Shown: positions 1-8,684, counted from the stretch's first letter. The stretch: 64,000 nucleotides of DNA from DASUAS01 sp963750045 (GCA_963750045.1 CAVVPD010000002.1:124001-188000), one strand, 5' to 3'. The notes: a model not told the origin generated them from the sequence alone. Numbers and translations are program-made.

Positions 1-980
1 ACCGTCCTCCTCGCCGAGCACCGGCTCGAGCGGGCCGCGCCGCTCGCGGACCGGGCCGTGCTGGTGGAGGCCGGGCACGTGGGCACCCCCGACCTTCCCG
101 CGACCGTGCTCGCCAACTATCCGGGTGCACCGACGGTGACCCGGCTCGGACGCGCCCTCGGCTGGGACCCTCCGCCGCTGACCGTCCGCGACGCGTGCGG
201 GTTCGCGGTCCGCCTGCCGCTCGATCTCCCGGCGCCCCCGGCAACCGATGCGAGCGAGGTTCCCGGCGACGTGCTCGTGGCCGCGCGGGCTCCGCGTGGT
301 GCTCGGCGGCCGGGCGGTGGTGCGCGCCGTCGACCTCGAGCTGCACGCAGGCGACGTGATCGCGCTGTTCGGTCGCAACGGGTCGGGCAAGACGACCCTG
401 CTGCGAGCGCTGGCCGGCCTCCAGGGCCTGGACGCCGGCTCGATCGATCGCCACGCCCGCGTGGCGTACGTGCCGCAGAATCCGAACACGATGTTGTTCT
501 CCCCCACCGTCCGCCGCGAGCTCGAGGAGACACTTCGGCTCCTCGGCCGGCCCGATCGCGGCGAGGTCGAAGAGTGGCTCGACGCGCTCCACCTCACCGG
601 GCTCGCCGCCCACCATCCACGGAGCCTCTCCGGCGGCGAGCGCCAGCGGGTGGCCATCGCCGCGGTGGCGGTGGGCGGCGCGTCGGTGCTCCTCCTCGAC
701 GAGCCGACCCGCGGGATGGACGCGCCATCGCGGTCGGCATTGGAGCATGCCGTGCACCGGCACGCGGCCGGCGGGGGCGCGGTCGTGCTCGCCACCCACG
801 ACGTCGAATTGGCGGCGCGCATCGCGACGCACGCGGTCGTCCTCGGTGACGGCGAGATCGTCGCCGACGGCAACGCGCGTGGAAGTGCTCGCCGGTTCGC
901 TCTTCGCGCCCCAGGTGCTGCGGGTGCTGCCGCCGTTTCTCACCGTCGCGGAAGTCGAAGCCGAGTTGGCCCGGCCGTGA
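1..980 (+). CDS. ECF-type importer ATP-binding subunit, 5' truncated, two apparent frameshifts
   Basis: Energy-coupling ATPase of an ECF (CbiO-like) vitamin or metal importer, acting on the inner membrane face. The window opens inside it: the first ~90 codons are the end of one nucleotide-binding domain (AEHRLER segment) plus a linker. A complete second domain follows, with Walker A GRNGSGKTT (371-397), signature LSGGERQR (626-649), Walker B LLLDEPT and H-loop ATHD. The frame changes twice, near 285-290 (a GGG run) and near 868-876. Removing one base at each site gives one continuous protein ending in TVAEVEAELARP. The stop overlaps the next start as GTGA, so the two genes are translationally coupled. 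The duplicated-ATPase layout is usual for ECF systems. Confidence 0.8.
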
Positions 981-1792
981 ACGTCGTCGTGGCACCCCCG
1001 GGGCACGGCTTGGGCGCGCACGTGCGGCCGATCGCCGTCTACACGCTCATGGTTGCCGTCGGCGCGGCGGCGTTCCTCTATCCCTTCTGGTTGCCCGCCA
1101 CCGCGCTCACCAGCCAGGCGCACAACGGCGACGCGCCGCTCGTGGCGGCGCTCGTGGGCGCGCTCGTGGTCGCGGCGGTGATGCTCGAGGTCCGCCGCGG
1201 CACCATGAACGGCGCGACCATCGCGTTGCTCGGAATGCTCGCGGCCTGTGCCGGGCTGCTCCGGCTCATCGACCTGCCCGGCGGTGGCAGCGGCATCTTC
1301 TTCCTCGTGGTGCTCACCGGCGCGGCGTTCGGACCCCGCTTCGGCCTCCTCCTCGGACTCTGTTCGATGGCGGTCTCCGCGATCATCACCGGCGGGATCG
1401 GCCCGTGGCTCCCGTTCCAGATGCTGGCGCTCGGATGGATGGGCGCGGGCGCCGGGTTCCTCGGGCTGGCCACGCGGCGGTGGGACCCGCGCGTCGAGAT
1501 CGTCGCCCTCGCCGCCTACGGCTGGGCCTGGGGCTTCCTCTACGGCGCGATCATGAACCTGTGGTTCTGGCCCTTCGAACGCGGCGGGGCGCTCGATTGG
1601 CACCCCGGCCTGGGCCTCGGCGCGACCCTGCACCGGTACTGGCAGTTCTACGTGGCGACGTCGCTGGGATGGGACGCCGCCGCCGCGATCACGAACGCCG
1701 TCCTCATCCTCGTGACCGGTCTGGTGCTGATGCGTACGTTCCGCCGCTTTGCCCACCGCCTCGATCCCGCGGTGGAGTTCGACGCGGTCTGA
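977..1792 (+). CDS. ECF transporter S component (substrate-binding membrane subunit)
   Basis: Predicted integral membrane protein of 271 residues with about six hydrophobic segments. It would capture the substrate for the ECF importer whose ATPase ends in the overlapping GTGA. The segment GPWLPFQMLALGWMGAGAGF is typical of S components. Substrate cannot be told from sequence; cobalamin- or queuosine-type importers of this layout are possible. The GTG start at 977 is chosen because it couples to the upstream stop. The same frame is open back to 248, but only because a frameshift in the ATPase joins the two genes; a fused protein is not supported. The T component is not seen in the window. Confidence 0.75.
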   Translation: MNVVVAPPGHGLGAHVRPIAVYTLMVAVGAAAFLYPFWLPATALTSQAHNGDAPLVAALVGALVVAAVMLEVRRGTMNGATIALLGMLAACAGLLRLIDLPGGGSGIFFLVVLTGAAFGPRFGLLLGLCSMAVSAIITGGIGPWLPFQMLALGWMGAGAGFLGLATRRWDPRVEIVALAAYGWAWGFLYGAIMNLWFWPFERGGALDWHPGLGLGATLHRYWQFYVATSLGWDAAAAITNAVLILVTGLVLMRTFRRFAHRLDPAVEFDAV

Positions 1793-1850
1793 GGCCGAAC
1801 CGGCTCAGTCGTCCCGACCCGAGCTCGTGGTCGAGGTCATGGAACGGACG

Positions 1851-2624
1851 TCAGCTGTGCTGGAAGCGCGGTCCCCCGCGATCGCCGGGCCACCGGGAAC
1901 CACCGATGGTGTCGGCGTAGGGCCAGAACGCGATCGGGTCGAGCTTGCCGGCGACGGTGATCGCACGGCTCTTGTGGACGGGCGTGACGAGGTCGGCCGA
2001 CAGCTGCTCGCGCAACGGGAGCAACTCGGTGTACGGGTCCCACGGGCTGTCGCGCAGCACCAGCACTCCGTCGACGGTCTCGCGGTACGCGGTGTCGCTG
2101 ACGCTTGCGACCCGCACCACCGTCGGCGGGAAGTCGTAGCTCTTCTCGACGCCGCCGATGGCGCGTGACGACTTGATCCACCAGTCGTTCTCCGCGTACT
2201 CTCCCGAGGGGTCGTCGACCGCGCCGGTGACCTGACCACGGAACTCGAGGAACGTGAAGCCCTGGTGCGTGCAGCGGGCGACGACGGTGTCGTCCTGGCG
2301 GAAGTAGACGATCGAGCACGGGAACTTCGGTTGGCCGTTGAGCTCCTGGCTGATGAAGATCGCCGACTCCTGGTCGATCCCGAGGCCGATGCCGTAGTAG
2401 CCCTCGATGCCGTCGTAGCGCGCCTCGACCTTGGTGGAGACGCCGTATTCCGGCTCACCCTTCACCGGCACGTTGTAGACGTTGACGTGCACGAACGGAT
2501 TGCGCCCCGGTTCGATGCCGGGCGGCAGCAGCTCGGCGATCTTCTCGGAGTCGGTGCGGTAGACGATCTTCAGCAGTGGCCAGCTCGCGATCTCGCCGGG
2601 CCGGATCTGCGGTGCGTTGTCCAT
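1851..2624 (-). CDS. Acetoacetate decarboxylase family protein
   Basis: Cytoplasmic protein of 257 residues of the acetoacetate decarboxylase (ADC) superfamily, enzymes that form a Schiff base with beta-keto acids. The lysine in the motif GQPKFP matches the catalytic lysine region of ADC. The family also contains dehydratase/aldolase members, so the substrate is open. The ATG at 2624 is preceded by AGGAG at good spacing; the open frame extends further upstream, but without a ribosome site. It converges on the ECF S-component gene. The 130 bases upstream (2625-2755) hold no recognisable gene. Confidence 0.8.
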   Translation of the reverse strand: MDNAPQIRPGEIASWPLLKIVYRTDSEKIAELLPPGIEPGRNPFVHVNVYNVPVKGEPEYGVSTKVEARYDGIEGYYGIGLGIDQESAIFISQELNGQPKFPCSIVYFRQDDTVVARCTHQGFTFLEFRGQVTGAVDDPSGEYAENDWWIKSSRAIGGVEKSYDFPPTVVRVASVSDTAYRETVDGVLVLRDSPWDPYTELLPLREQLSADLVTPVHKSRAITVAGKLDPIAFWPYADTIGGSRWPGDRGGPRFQHS

Positions 2625-2755
2625 GGTCTGCTCCTGCGCTGACGACGGTGCGCACAGTGTGCCCGCGGCCAGCAGCTCCCGCCAGGCGAGGTCGACGTCG
2701 ACCTCCTCGATCCGTCGCCGATCGTCACCGCGGCACCGGCGCACGGAGGCGCCGG

Positions 2756-2965
2756 TCAGATGCGTTCGGCCGGTTCGGTCGGGAAGAGCTCGGCGACGAA
2801 TTCCTCGAGTGCGGCCCGACCTTCGGGATCGGTCACGTCACCCACGAAGACCGCGGTCCTGGCGCCGGTCGACTCCAGTCCGCGGGCCACCTCGCCGAGC
2901 GCGGCGGCGTGGGCGTCGGCCCCCACCAGCACCACCACCCGGTCCGGGCGCGGGGCGCCGGTCAC
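2756..2965 (-). CDS. Small protein of unknown function, coupled to MauE-like gene
   Basis: A 69-residue protein not recognised. The N-terminal half reads VVVLVGADAHAAAL and the centre TAVFVGDVTDPEGRAALEEF, a beta-alpha-beta pattern suggesting a small Rossmann- or B12-binding-like fold. It has no cysteines and no signal peptide. The GTG start overlaps the stop of the MauE-like gene as GTGA, which is the reason for accepting it as real. It is the last gene of a four-gene run (MBL, flavin reductase, MauE-like, this), all with 14-base or smaller gaps. A function linked to the MauE-like protein is inference only. Confidence 0.5.
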   Translation of the reverse strand: MTGAPRPDRVVVLVGADAHAAALGEVARGLESTGARTAVFVGDVTDPEGRAALEEFVAELFPTEPAERI

Positions 2966-3453
2966 GTGCGCACCACGAGCACGGCCGACACCGCGGCGAA
3001 CCCGAGCCCCAGCACGAGCGTCGCGAACACCGCCGACGGCTCCTGCATCGTCGCCGCGCCGGTCGCCACCAACGCGAGCACGAGGAACCACGTGTTGCGA
3101 AGCAGTGATCCGACCGAGAGGTCGCGCGTGCGCGACGCAGCCCCGAAGCAGTTGCAGGGTCGACGGTCGTCGACGATCACCCGCCGGGCCAACACCACCG
3201 TGAACACCGCGAACGTCGCCAACGCGAGGTAGCTCGGCCAGCTCGCGTCGACGACCAGCAACAGTCCCGCGAGCACGAGCTCGTAGACGGGGAGGAAGAG
3301 CGCCACCACGACCGAGATCCACGGCTCGGCACCGAACCGGACGCGGGAGCTGCGGATCGACGAGCCGATGACGAGCAGCTTGCCGACGCCCGACACCACC
3401 AGGACCAGGGCGACGACCACACGAGCCGCGAGTGCGACGTCGTTGGTCGTCAT
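2962..3453 (-). CDS. MauE/DoxX-like membrane protein
   Basis: Membrane protein of 163 residues with about four hydrophobic segments and a conserved CNCFG motif (Cys100 and Cys102), typical of MauE. MauE proteins support disulfide chemistry or maturation of periplasmic redox enzymes such as methylamine dehydrogenase; no methylamine dehydrogenase subunits lie here. The ATG at 3453 follows the flavin-reductase stop by one base. The stop overlaps the start of the 69-residue gene. The open frame continues upstream into the flavin reductase, but that part is a shadow. Confidence 0.72.
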   Translation of the reverse strand: MTTNDVALAARVVVALVLVVSGVGKLLVIGSSIRSSRVRFGAEPWISVVVALFLPVYELVLAGLLLVVDASWPSYLALATFAVFTVVLARRVIVDDRRPCNCFGAASRTRDLSVGSLLRNTWFLVLALVATGAATMQEPSAVFATLVLGLGFAAVSAVLVVRT

Positions 3454-3454
3454 C

Positions 3455-3961
3455 TCACCGATCGTGCATCTTCTCGTACCCCCCCTTGAAGAACAGGAGG
3501 GGACGAGCGCCTTCACGCATGTCGAGGTCGAGCACCCGCCCGACGATGATCTTGTGGTCGCCGCCCGGGTACTCGGCCTCGAACCGGCAGTCGAGGTAGG
3601 CGATCGCCTCCTCGAGCACCGGAGCGCCCGAGACGCCCACGCGCCACGGCGTCTGCCCGAACCGGTCTGCCCCCTTCCTGGCGAACAGCTGCGAGAGCTC
3701 CTCGTGCTCCTCACCGAGGATGTTGACCGCGAAGGTGCCCGCGCGTTCGATCCGGGGCCACGTCGACGACGCGTGCGCGACGCAGAACAGGATCAACGGC
3801 GGGTCGAGCGACAGCGACGTGAACGAGTTCGCGGCGATGCCGACCGGCTCGTCTTCGTCGATGGCGGTGATGATGGTGACCCCGGTCGCGAAGTGGCCCA
3901 GCACGGAGCGGAACCGCGCGTCGTCGGGCACCAGCAGGGTCTCGGAGGGATCGTCGGGCAC
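3455..3961 (-). CDS. Flavin reductase family protein (FMN-binding split barrel)
   Basis: 168-residue flavin reductase-like domain that supplies reduced flavin to a monooxygenase or acts as an NAD(P)H:flavin oxidoreductase. Diagnostic stretches are FATGVTIITA near the N-terminus, then GIAANSFTSLSLDPPLILFC and AVNILGEEHEEL. I chose the GTG at 3961 because AGGAG lies just upstream and the previous gene stops only 14 bases before; the same frame runs on into the MBL gene without meaning. There is no adjacent oxygenase, so the partner is unknown, although several luciferase-like enzymes lie elsewhere in the window. Confidence 0.85.
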   Translation of the reverse strand: MPDDPSETLLVPDDARFRSVLGHFATGVTIITAIDEDEPVGIAANSFTSLSLDPPLILFCVAHASSTWPRIERAGTFAVNILGEEHEELSQLFARKGADRFGQTPWRVGVSGAPVLEEAIAYLDCRFEAEYPGGDHKIIVGRVLDLDMREGARPLLFFKGGYEKMHDR

Positions 3962-3975
3962 CTGGACTCCTCGGA

Positions 3976-4854
3976 TCAGCCGTGCGACGGCCGCAACGTG
4001 TGACGCAGGCCGTCCGAGGCCGCGAACACCTCGGGCCCGCCGACCCGGGCGGAGAGCTCGCGCGCGTCGCGGAGGATGGTGTCGATGCGGTCGTCGCCGT
4101 GCGACGGGCAGTGGTGGAACAGTGCGAGCTTGCGCGCGCCGGCCTCCTTGGCCACGTGGATCGCGTACTCGATCGTGCAGTGCCCCCAGGTGCGCTTGGC
4201 CTCGTACTCCTCCGCCGTGTGCTGCGCGTCGTGGATGAGCAGGTCGACACCGTCGCAGAGCTCGAGGACCTCGATCGGCACGTAGTCGTCGGGGTCCTCG
4301 GGCACGGTGCCCGGCCCGTGATCGGACAGATAGGCGACCGAGGCGCCTTCGATCTCGACCCGGAAACCCAGGGTCGGATCGGTGTGGCGCACCCAGCGCG
4401 ACCGGACCTTGGCGCCGTTGACCGCGAAGTCGTCGTTGGCCACCGCCTCGAAGGCGACCCCGCCCCGCAGCTCCTCGGGAGCGATCGGGAAGTACGGCGG
4501 GCTCATCACGCCGCGGAAGACGTCCGCGAGCGACCCGGCCTCCTGGTGCGGACCGATCACGTTCACCGTGCCACCCCCCGCCGCGAGCGGGGCGAAGAAC
4601 GGCAGGCCCTGGATGTGATCCCAGTGGAGGTGGGTGAGCAGCACCGTGGCGCGGTACCCGTCGAGCTTGCCGTCGGCGGCGATCGCGTCGCCGTAATTCC
4701 GCAGCCCGGTGCCGAGATCGAAGAGCACCGGGTCGTGTCCCTCGGACGCGACTTCCACGCACGAGGTGTTGCCCCCGTAGCGGTCGAACTGGTGGCCGTC
4801 ACACGGAGTAGATCCGCGAACCCCCCAGAAGGTCACATGCGTCGCCGGCGACAC
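3976..4854 (-). CDS. MBL-fold metallohydrolase
   Basis: 292-residue metallo-beta-lactamase fold protein of the RNase Z/phosphodiesterase-like branch, cytoplasmic. The metal-binding motif THLHWDHIQG is intact. Later ligands lie in YLSDHGPG, IHDAQHTAEEY, WGHCT and LFHHCPSHGDD. This set is common in MBL proteins predicted to act on phosphodiesters or as regulatory hydrolases; the substrate is not known. The start is GTG (MSPATHVTFWGVRG). It heads the operon continuing with flavin reductase, MauE-like protein and the 69-residue protein. Confidence 0.82.
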   Translation of the reverse strand: MSPATHVTFWGVRGSTPCDGHQFDRYGGNTSCVEVASEGHDPVLFDLGTGLRNYGDAIAADGKLDGYRATVLLTHLHWDHIQGLPFFAPLAAGGGTVNVIGPHQEAGSLADVFRGVMSPPYFPIAPEELRGGVAFEAVANDDFAVNGAKVRSRWVRHTDPTLGFRVEIEGASVAYLSDHGPGTVPEDPDDYVPIEVLELCDGVDLLIHDAQHTAEEYEAKRTWGHCTIEYAIHVAKEAGARKLALFHHCPSHGDDRIDTILRDARELSARVGGPEVFAASDGLRHTLRPSHG

Positions 4855-4884
4855 GTTCGCGAGGTTACCCGGTGGTCGACCGAG

Positions 4885-5733
4885 CTAACTGAGGACCCGG
4901 CGCTTGAACCCGTTGATGCCCACCCAGGTGAACAGTGCCGAGAACCCGATGACCGCGCCGTAGATGGCCCACAGGCTCATGTGGGGTGACGTGGTCAGCG
5001 CGGCCCGGAACCCTTCGCACATGTAGACGAGCGGGTTCACCAGCACGACGATCTGGAGCCACCGGATCGCCTCGAGCGACGACCACGAGTAGTAGACGCA
5101 GCCGAGGAAGGTCAGCGGGATCACGATGATGCCGAAGAGCAACGGGACGGTGCGCGGGTCGAAGCGCGTCCCGAACGTGAGCCCGAGCGCCCCGCACATG
5201 TAGCAGGCCAGCGGGGTGAGGGTCAGCAACACCGGCCAGTTGACGTTCAGGCTCACCGGCGTCGCGGGGACGATGGCCGCGATCGGGAACACGAGCAGGG
5301 CCGAGAACAAGCCGCTCAGGGCGCCCCAGATCGCCTTCTGGACCGCCACCAGCTCCACCGGCATGGGCGCGAGCACGCGGTCTTCGATCTCCCGCGTGTA
5401 CCCGAACTCCTGGACCATGGGCAGCGACACCGACTGGATGCCCTGCATGAGGATCGCGATCCCCACGACGCCGGCGACGAGGAGCGTCGAGAATTCGCTC
5501 GCCGCCCCCGGCCCACCGACGCCCTGGCCGATCTTGGGGAACACGTAGGTGAACACGAACACGAGGAGGAAGGGCTGGAGGATCGTACGCGGGACGAATT
5601 CCTTGAGCGTCTTCCGCAAGACGACCAGGTCGCGCAGCAACAGGGCACGGAACGCGACCCGCGCCGCGGCGACAGGACTGCGAGCGGGCGCGAGCGTCGC
5701 CGGCGCCGAGCTCGGAACGGTGGCGGCACTCAT
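4885..5733 (-). CDS. ABC-2 type transporter permease
   Basis: 282-residue membrane permease of the ABC-2 (DrrB-like) exporter family with about six membrane segments. It carries the family stretch REIEDRVLAPMPVELVA and a C-terminal NPLVYMCEGFRAAL. The ATG overlaps the ATPase stop as ATGA, so the two subunits are coupled. Such pairs export lipids, drugs or polysaccharides; cargo is not visible here. Regulation is probably by the MarR gene immediately upstream. Confidence 0.87.
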   Translation of the reverse strand: MSAATVPSSAPATLAPARSPVAAARVAFRALLLRDLVVLRKTLKEFVPRTILQPFLLVFVFTYVFPKIGQGVGGPGAASEFSTLLVAGVVGIAILMQGIQSVSLPMVQEFGYTREIEDRVLAPMPVELVAVQKAIWGALSGLFSALLVFPIAAIVPATPVSLNVNWPVLLTLTPLACYMCGALGLTFGTRFDPRTVPLLFGIIVIPLTFLGCVYYSWSSLEAIRWLQIVVLVNPLVYMCEGFRAALTTSPHMSLWAIYGAVIGFSALFTWVGINGFKRRVLS

Positions 5734-6686
5734 TCGCGGAGATCCTTCCCGGTGAGGTTGATGAAGACGGTCTCGAGGGTCGGCTCGGTGACCGAGAGGT
5801 CCGACACGTCGAAGCCGTGACGCTCGGCAACGTTGAACACGATCGGCAACACACCCTCCTGGGCTCGCACACCGACGAGCACGGTGCCGTCGACCCGCGT
5901 GGCCTGTTGCGCGCCCGGCACCTCGGCGGCGAGCACCTCGGCCAGCGCGTCCAGGTCACCGGTGGCGGAGACGGTCACCATCGTGTCGGCGCCGGTCGAG
6001 CGTTTGAGCTCGTCGGGCGGGCCGAGCGCGAGCAGGCGACCTCGATCGATGATCGCCAGCCGGTTGCACAGCTCGTCGGCCTCCTCCATGTAGTGCGTGG
6101 TCAGGAGGATCGTCTGCCCCTGGGCGTGCAGCTCACCGAGGATCTCCCACAGCGCCAGGCGGCTCTGCGGATCGAGCCCCGCCGTCGGCTCGTCGAGGAA
6201 CAGGGTGGCCGGGCGGTGCATGATCGCCCGCGCCACCATGAGGCGTTGGGCCATGCCCCCGGACAGCGCGGCGACCGGTTCCGTGCCCCGCTCCGAGAGC
6301 CGGAACTGACCGAGCAGACGGTCGGCCTCGGCGCGCGCGGTGTTCGCCGACATCCCGAAGAACCGACCGTGGAAGTAGAGGTTCTCCCACACGCTGAGCG
6401 AGCGGTCGAGCGTGTTGCTCTGCGGCACCACCCCGATCACCTGCTTGGCGGCGGTGGGGTGCGCGACCACGTCGATTCCGCCCACGAACGCCCGACCGCT
6501 CGTGGGGATGACGCGCGTCGTGAGCATGCCTGCGGTCGTCGTCTTGCCCGCGCCGTTCGGACCGAGGAGCCCGAAGATCTCACCCTGGTGGACCTCGAGG
6601 TCGAGCTCGTCGACCGCCTTCAGCCCGCCGGGATAGACCTTGGTGAGCTTCTCGGTGCGCATCACCACGTCGTCAACTACTGCCAC
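5730..6686 (-). CDS. ABC transporter ATP-binding protein (DrrA-like)
   Basis: 318-residue cytoplasmic ATPase of an ABC-2 exporter. Walker A is GPNGAGKTTT, signature LSGGMAQR, Walker B LFLDEPTAGLD, H-loop TTHYMEEAD. The C-terminal DrrA-like extension ends with LTGKDLRE. The GTG at 6686 has AGGAGG eight bases upstream, so it is preferred over an internal ATG at 6662. It overlaps the end of the MarR gene by 14 bases and the permease start by four, making a three-gene operon. Confidence 0.9.
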   Translation of the reverse strand: MAVVDDVVMRTEKLTKVYPGGLKAVDELDLEVHQGEIFGLLGPNGAGKTTTAGMLTTRVIPTSGRAFVGGIDVVAHPTAAKQVIGVVPQSNTLDRSLSVWENLYFHGRFFGMSANTARAEADRLLGQFRLSERGTEPVAALSGGMAQRLMVARAIMHRPATLFLDEPTAGLDPQSRLALWEILGELHAQGQTILLTTHYMEEADELCNRLAIIDRGRLLALGPPDELKRSTGADTMVTVSATGDLDALAEVLAAEVPGAQQATRVDGTVLVGVRAQEGVLPIVFNVAERHGFDVSDLSVTEPTLETVFINLTGKDLRE

Positions 6687-7134
6687 CGGGCACCTCCTGC
6701 GGCTGGGTGAAGTAGTCGTGGATCCGCATGAGCACGCGGCCGAGCACCTCGACCTCCCGGGAGGTGAGGATCCCGCGGAGCTCGGTGTCGACCTCGTGCA
6801 CGACCTCGTGGAGCTGCTCGGCCCGCGCCCGTCCGGCGTCGGTCACCACCACCCGTGCCACCCGGCGGTCGTCCGGATCCGGGCAGCGCTCGACGAGGCC
6901 GTCACGTTCGAGCTTGTCGAGGTGCCGGACCAGCGTGGGCGGCTCGATGCGCATGCGCTGCGCGAGCTCGCGCTGACTCGCGCCGTCGGCGGCGGCGGCC
7001 TCGCGCAGCAGCACCCAGTTCCAGAGGCTGGCCCCGTGCTCGTGCAGGCGCGCGTCGAGCACGTCGGACAGCGCACGTTGACCGAGATAGAGCCGGCGGC
7101 CGAGGGGCGGTTCCACGGCCGATACAGTTAGCAC
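6673..7134 (-). CDS. MarR family transcriptional regulator of the ABC-2 exporter
   Basis: Winged-helix repressor of up to 153 residues. The recognition region includes SQRELAQRMRIEPPTLVRHLDKL, and the wing DPDDRRVARVVVTDAG is typical MarR. The first possible GTG is at 7134, but it lies inside an inverted repeat that looks like the operator. A downstream GTG (encoding VEPPLGRRLYLGQ) may be the true start. It is first in an operon with the exporter ATPase and permease, so it probably controls them and itself. Confidence 0.82.
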   Translation of the reverse strand: MLTVSAVEPPLGRRLYLGQRALSDVLDARLHEHGASLWNWVLLREAAAADGASQRELAQRMRIEPPTLVRHLDKLERDGLVERCPDPDDRRVARVVVTDAGRARAEQLHEVVHEVDTELRGILTSREVEVLGRVLMRIHDYFTQPQEVPGGSS

Positions 7135-7140
7135 ACTAAC
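7127..7140. promoter_or_regulatory. Inverted repeat, probable MarR operator
   Basis: GTTAG-CACA-CTAAC: perfect 5-base arms around four bases, at the 5' edge of the MarR gene that heads the exporter operon. MarR proteins usually bind such short palindromes over their own promoter. The surroundings are the most AT-rich in this intergenic region. No footprint can be inferred from sequence alone. Confidence 0.45.
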
Positions 7141-7154
7141 GATTAGGCGTGCAA

Positions 7155-7712
7155 CTATCTTTTCCCACCCGCGCCGGGTCCCCCGTCACGGACCTTCTCC
7201 ACCTGGACGAGGGCCGCGCGCAGCTGCTCGATCCAATCCCCCTCGTGGTCACCCACGAGGCGGACGCACCACGCGAGGGCGTGGCTGCGGCTCCGGGCGA
7301 CGCCGGCGTCGACGAGGGTGTCGAGCACCTGACGCTCGGGCAGGCGCAGCCGGGTCATCACCGGCACGCTCAGGATGGTGAAGAGCTCTTCCTCGTCACC
7401 ACAGCGCGCGCCCCACGCGACCTTGCGGGCGAAGCGCGCCTCGGCTTCGTCGGCGATGCGCATCCGCAGCGCCCGCGTGTCCTCCCGGAAGCCCTGGATC
7501 CGGGCCCGCCGGGCCGCGGCGCAGGTCTCGTCGTCGACCGCGCCGGTCTCGGGCTCGGCCAACCTGCCGACGACGAAGATCTCGTCACGGTCGTGGGTGA
7601 CGTCGGGGGGCCCGGTGAACCAGCCGTCGGGCAGGCGGCCGGCGAACCAGCCCTGCAGCTTGGCGGTGGCGGGCGCAACCGAGCCGGGGGTCCTGCGGTC
7701 GTTCTTGGTCAT
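7155..7712 (-). CDS. Conserved hypothetical protein, possible ribbon-helix-helix C-terminus
   Basis: 185 residues, not recognised as a named family. The N-terminal half contains GWFTGPPDVTHDRDEIFVVG and an Arg/Glu-rich helix. The C-terminal part (MTRLRLPERQVLDTLVDAGV followed by ARSRSHALAWCV) resembles the strand-helix-helix pattern of CopG/RHH proteins. No signal peptide or membrane segment. The start at 7712 overlaps nothing; its stop sits 15 bases from the MarR operator. A DNA-binding role is inference. Confidence 0.6.
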   Translation of the reverse strand: MTKNDRRTPGSVAPATAKLQGWFAGRLPDGWFTGPPDVTHDRDEIFVVGRLAEPETGAVDDETCAAARRARIQGFREDTRALRMRIADEAEARFARKVAWGARCGDEEELFTILSVPVMTRLRLPERQVLDTLVDAGVARSRSHALAWCVRLVGDHEGDWIEQLRAALVQVEKVRDGGPGAGGKR

Positions 7713-7724
7713 GTGATTACAATA

Positions 7725-8150
7725 TTACTCGGTTGCGTTCAGTGCAACGCGGATGGCGTCGGCGACACCGGCCGCCTCCGCCGCGTCGGCGTACCGCTGG
7801 CGGGGCCAGAAGAAGCCCCGGAGGCCGTCCTTGCGGTTGCGCGGGACGGCGTGCACATGGAGATGGGGCACGCTCTGACTCACCACGTTGTTCATGGCCA
7901 CGAACGAGCCGGCACTGCCGGTGGCGTCCTGCACCGCGGCGGCCACCTGCTGCACCCGGGCGAACAGCTCGTCGCGCAGCGGGCCGTCGAGGTCGCGCAG
8001 GGTCTCGACGTGCGCGCGTGGCACGACGAGCGTGTGGCCCTTGAACAGCGGACGGTGGTCGAGGAACGCGACGACGTTCGGGCGGTCGAGGACGACGTCG
8101 GCCGGCGTCTCCCCCGACACGATCGAGCAGAAGCGGCACCCGTCAGCCAT
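7725..8150 (-). CDS. HIT family protein
   Basis: 141-residue histidine-triad hydrolase that splits nucleoside phosphoramidates or AMP conjugates. The zinc-type N-terminal motif CRFCSIVSGE and the triad HLHVHAVPR are intact. The length is normal for the family. Start ATG at 8150. It is 18 bases downstream of the MaoC gene, possibly the same transcript, but no functional link is clear. Confidence 0.88.
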   Translation of the reverse strand: MADGCRFCSIVSGETPADVVLDRPNVVAFLDHRPLFKGHTLVVPRAHVETLRDLDGPLRDELFARVQQVAAAVQDATGSAGSFVAMNNVVSQSVPHLHVHAVPRNRKDGLRGFFWPRQRYADAAEAAGVADAIRVALNATE

Positions 8151-8168
8151 CGGGGGCTCGGGCGCCGA

Positions 8169-8684
8169 TCAGTCGGCCTCGTACGGAGACACGTAGGGCC
8201 GTGCACGGGGCTTGGCCGCCTCGCGCTTGGGCACCATCACCTTGCGGCGGAAATAGCACACCTCTTCGCCACGCTGGTTGAAACCGCGGGTCTCGACGGT
8301 CACGACTCCCCGATCAGGACGGCTCGACGACTCGCGCTTGTCGAGCACGAACGTCTCGGCGTAGATGGTGTCGCCGTGGAAGGTCGGCAACTTGTGCTGG
8401 AGCGACTCCACCTCGAGGTTCGCGATGGCGACACCGCTGACGTCGGCGACGCTCATGCCGAGCACCAGCGAGTAGACGAGGTTGCCCACGACGACGTTCT
8501 TGGCAAACTGCGTCTGCGTCTCCGCGAACCACGCGTCGGTGTGGAGCGGATGGTGGTTCATCGTGATCATGCAGAAGAGGTGGTCGTCGGCCTCGGTGAT
8601 CGTCTTGCCGGGCCAGTGCTGGTAGAGGTCACCGGGCTCGAAGTCCTCGAAGTACCGGCCGAAGGGACGCTCGTAGGTCGTCAT
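8169..8684 (-). CDS. MaoC-type hydratase, probable mesaconyl-CoA hydratase
   Basis: 171-residue hot-dog hydratase. The segment PGKTITEADDHLFCMITMNH followed by HPLHTD carries the MaoC catalytic Asp/His. The downstream NVVVGNLVYSLVLGMSV and FHGDTIYAE match the actinobacterial MaoC protein found beside CitE-like lyase and acyl-CoA dehydrogenase genes in ethylmalonyl-CoA pathway clusters. The reaction would be mesaconyl-CoA hydration to beta-methylmalyl-CoA. The methylsuccinyl-CoA dehydrogenase and a CitE-type lyase lie 4.6 kb and 9.6 kb away. Family certain; exact substrate inferred. Confidence 0.78.
   Translation of the reverse strand: MTTYERPFGRYFEDFEPGDLYQHWPGKTITEADDHLFCMITMNHHPLHTDAWFAETQTQFAKNVVVGNLVYSLVLGMSVADVSGVAIANLEVESLQHKLPTFHGDTIYAETFVLDKRESSSRPDRGVVTVETRGFNQRGEEVCYFRRKVMVPKREAAKPRARPYVSPYEAD

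Noticed and set aside
248..1792. A 514-residue ATPase-membrane fusion
   Set aside because: The join exists only because a frameshift near 872 carries the ATPase frame into the S-component gene. The true ATPase frame ends at 980 with a GTGA overlap.
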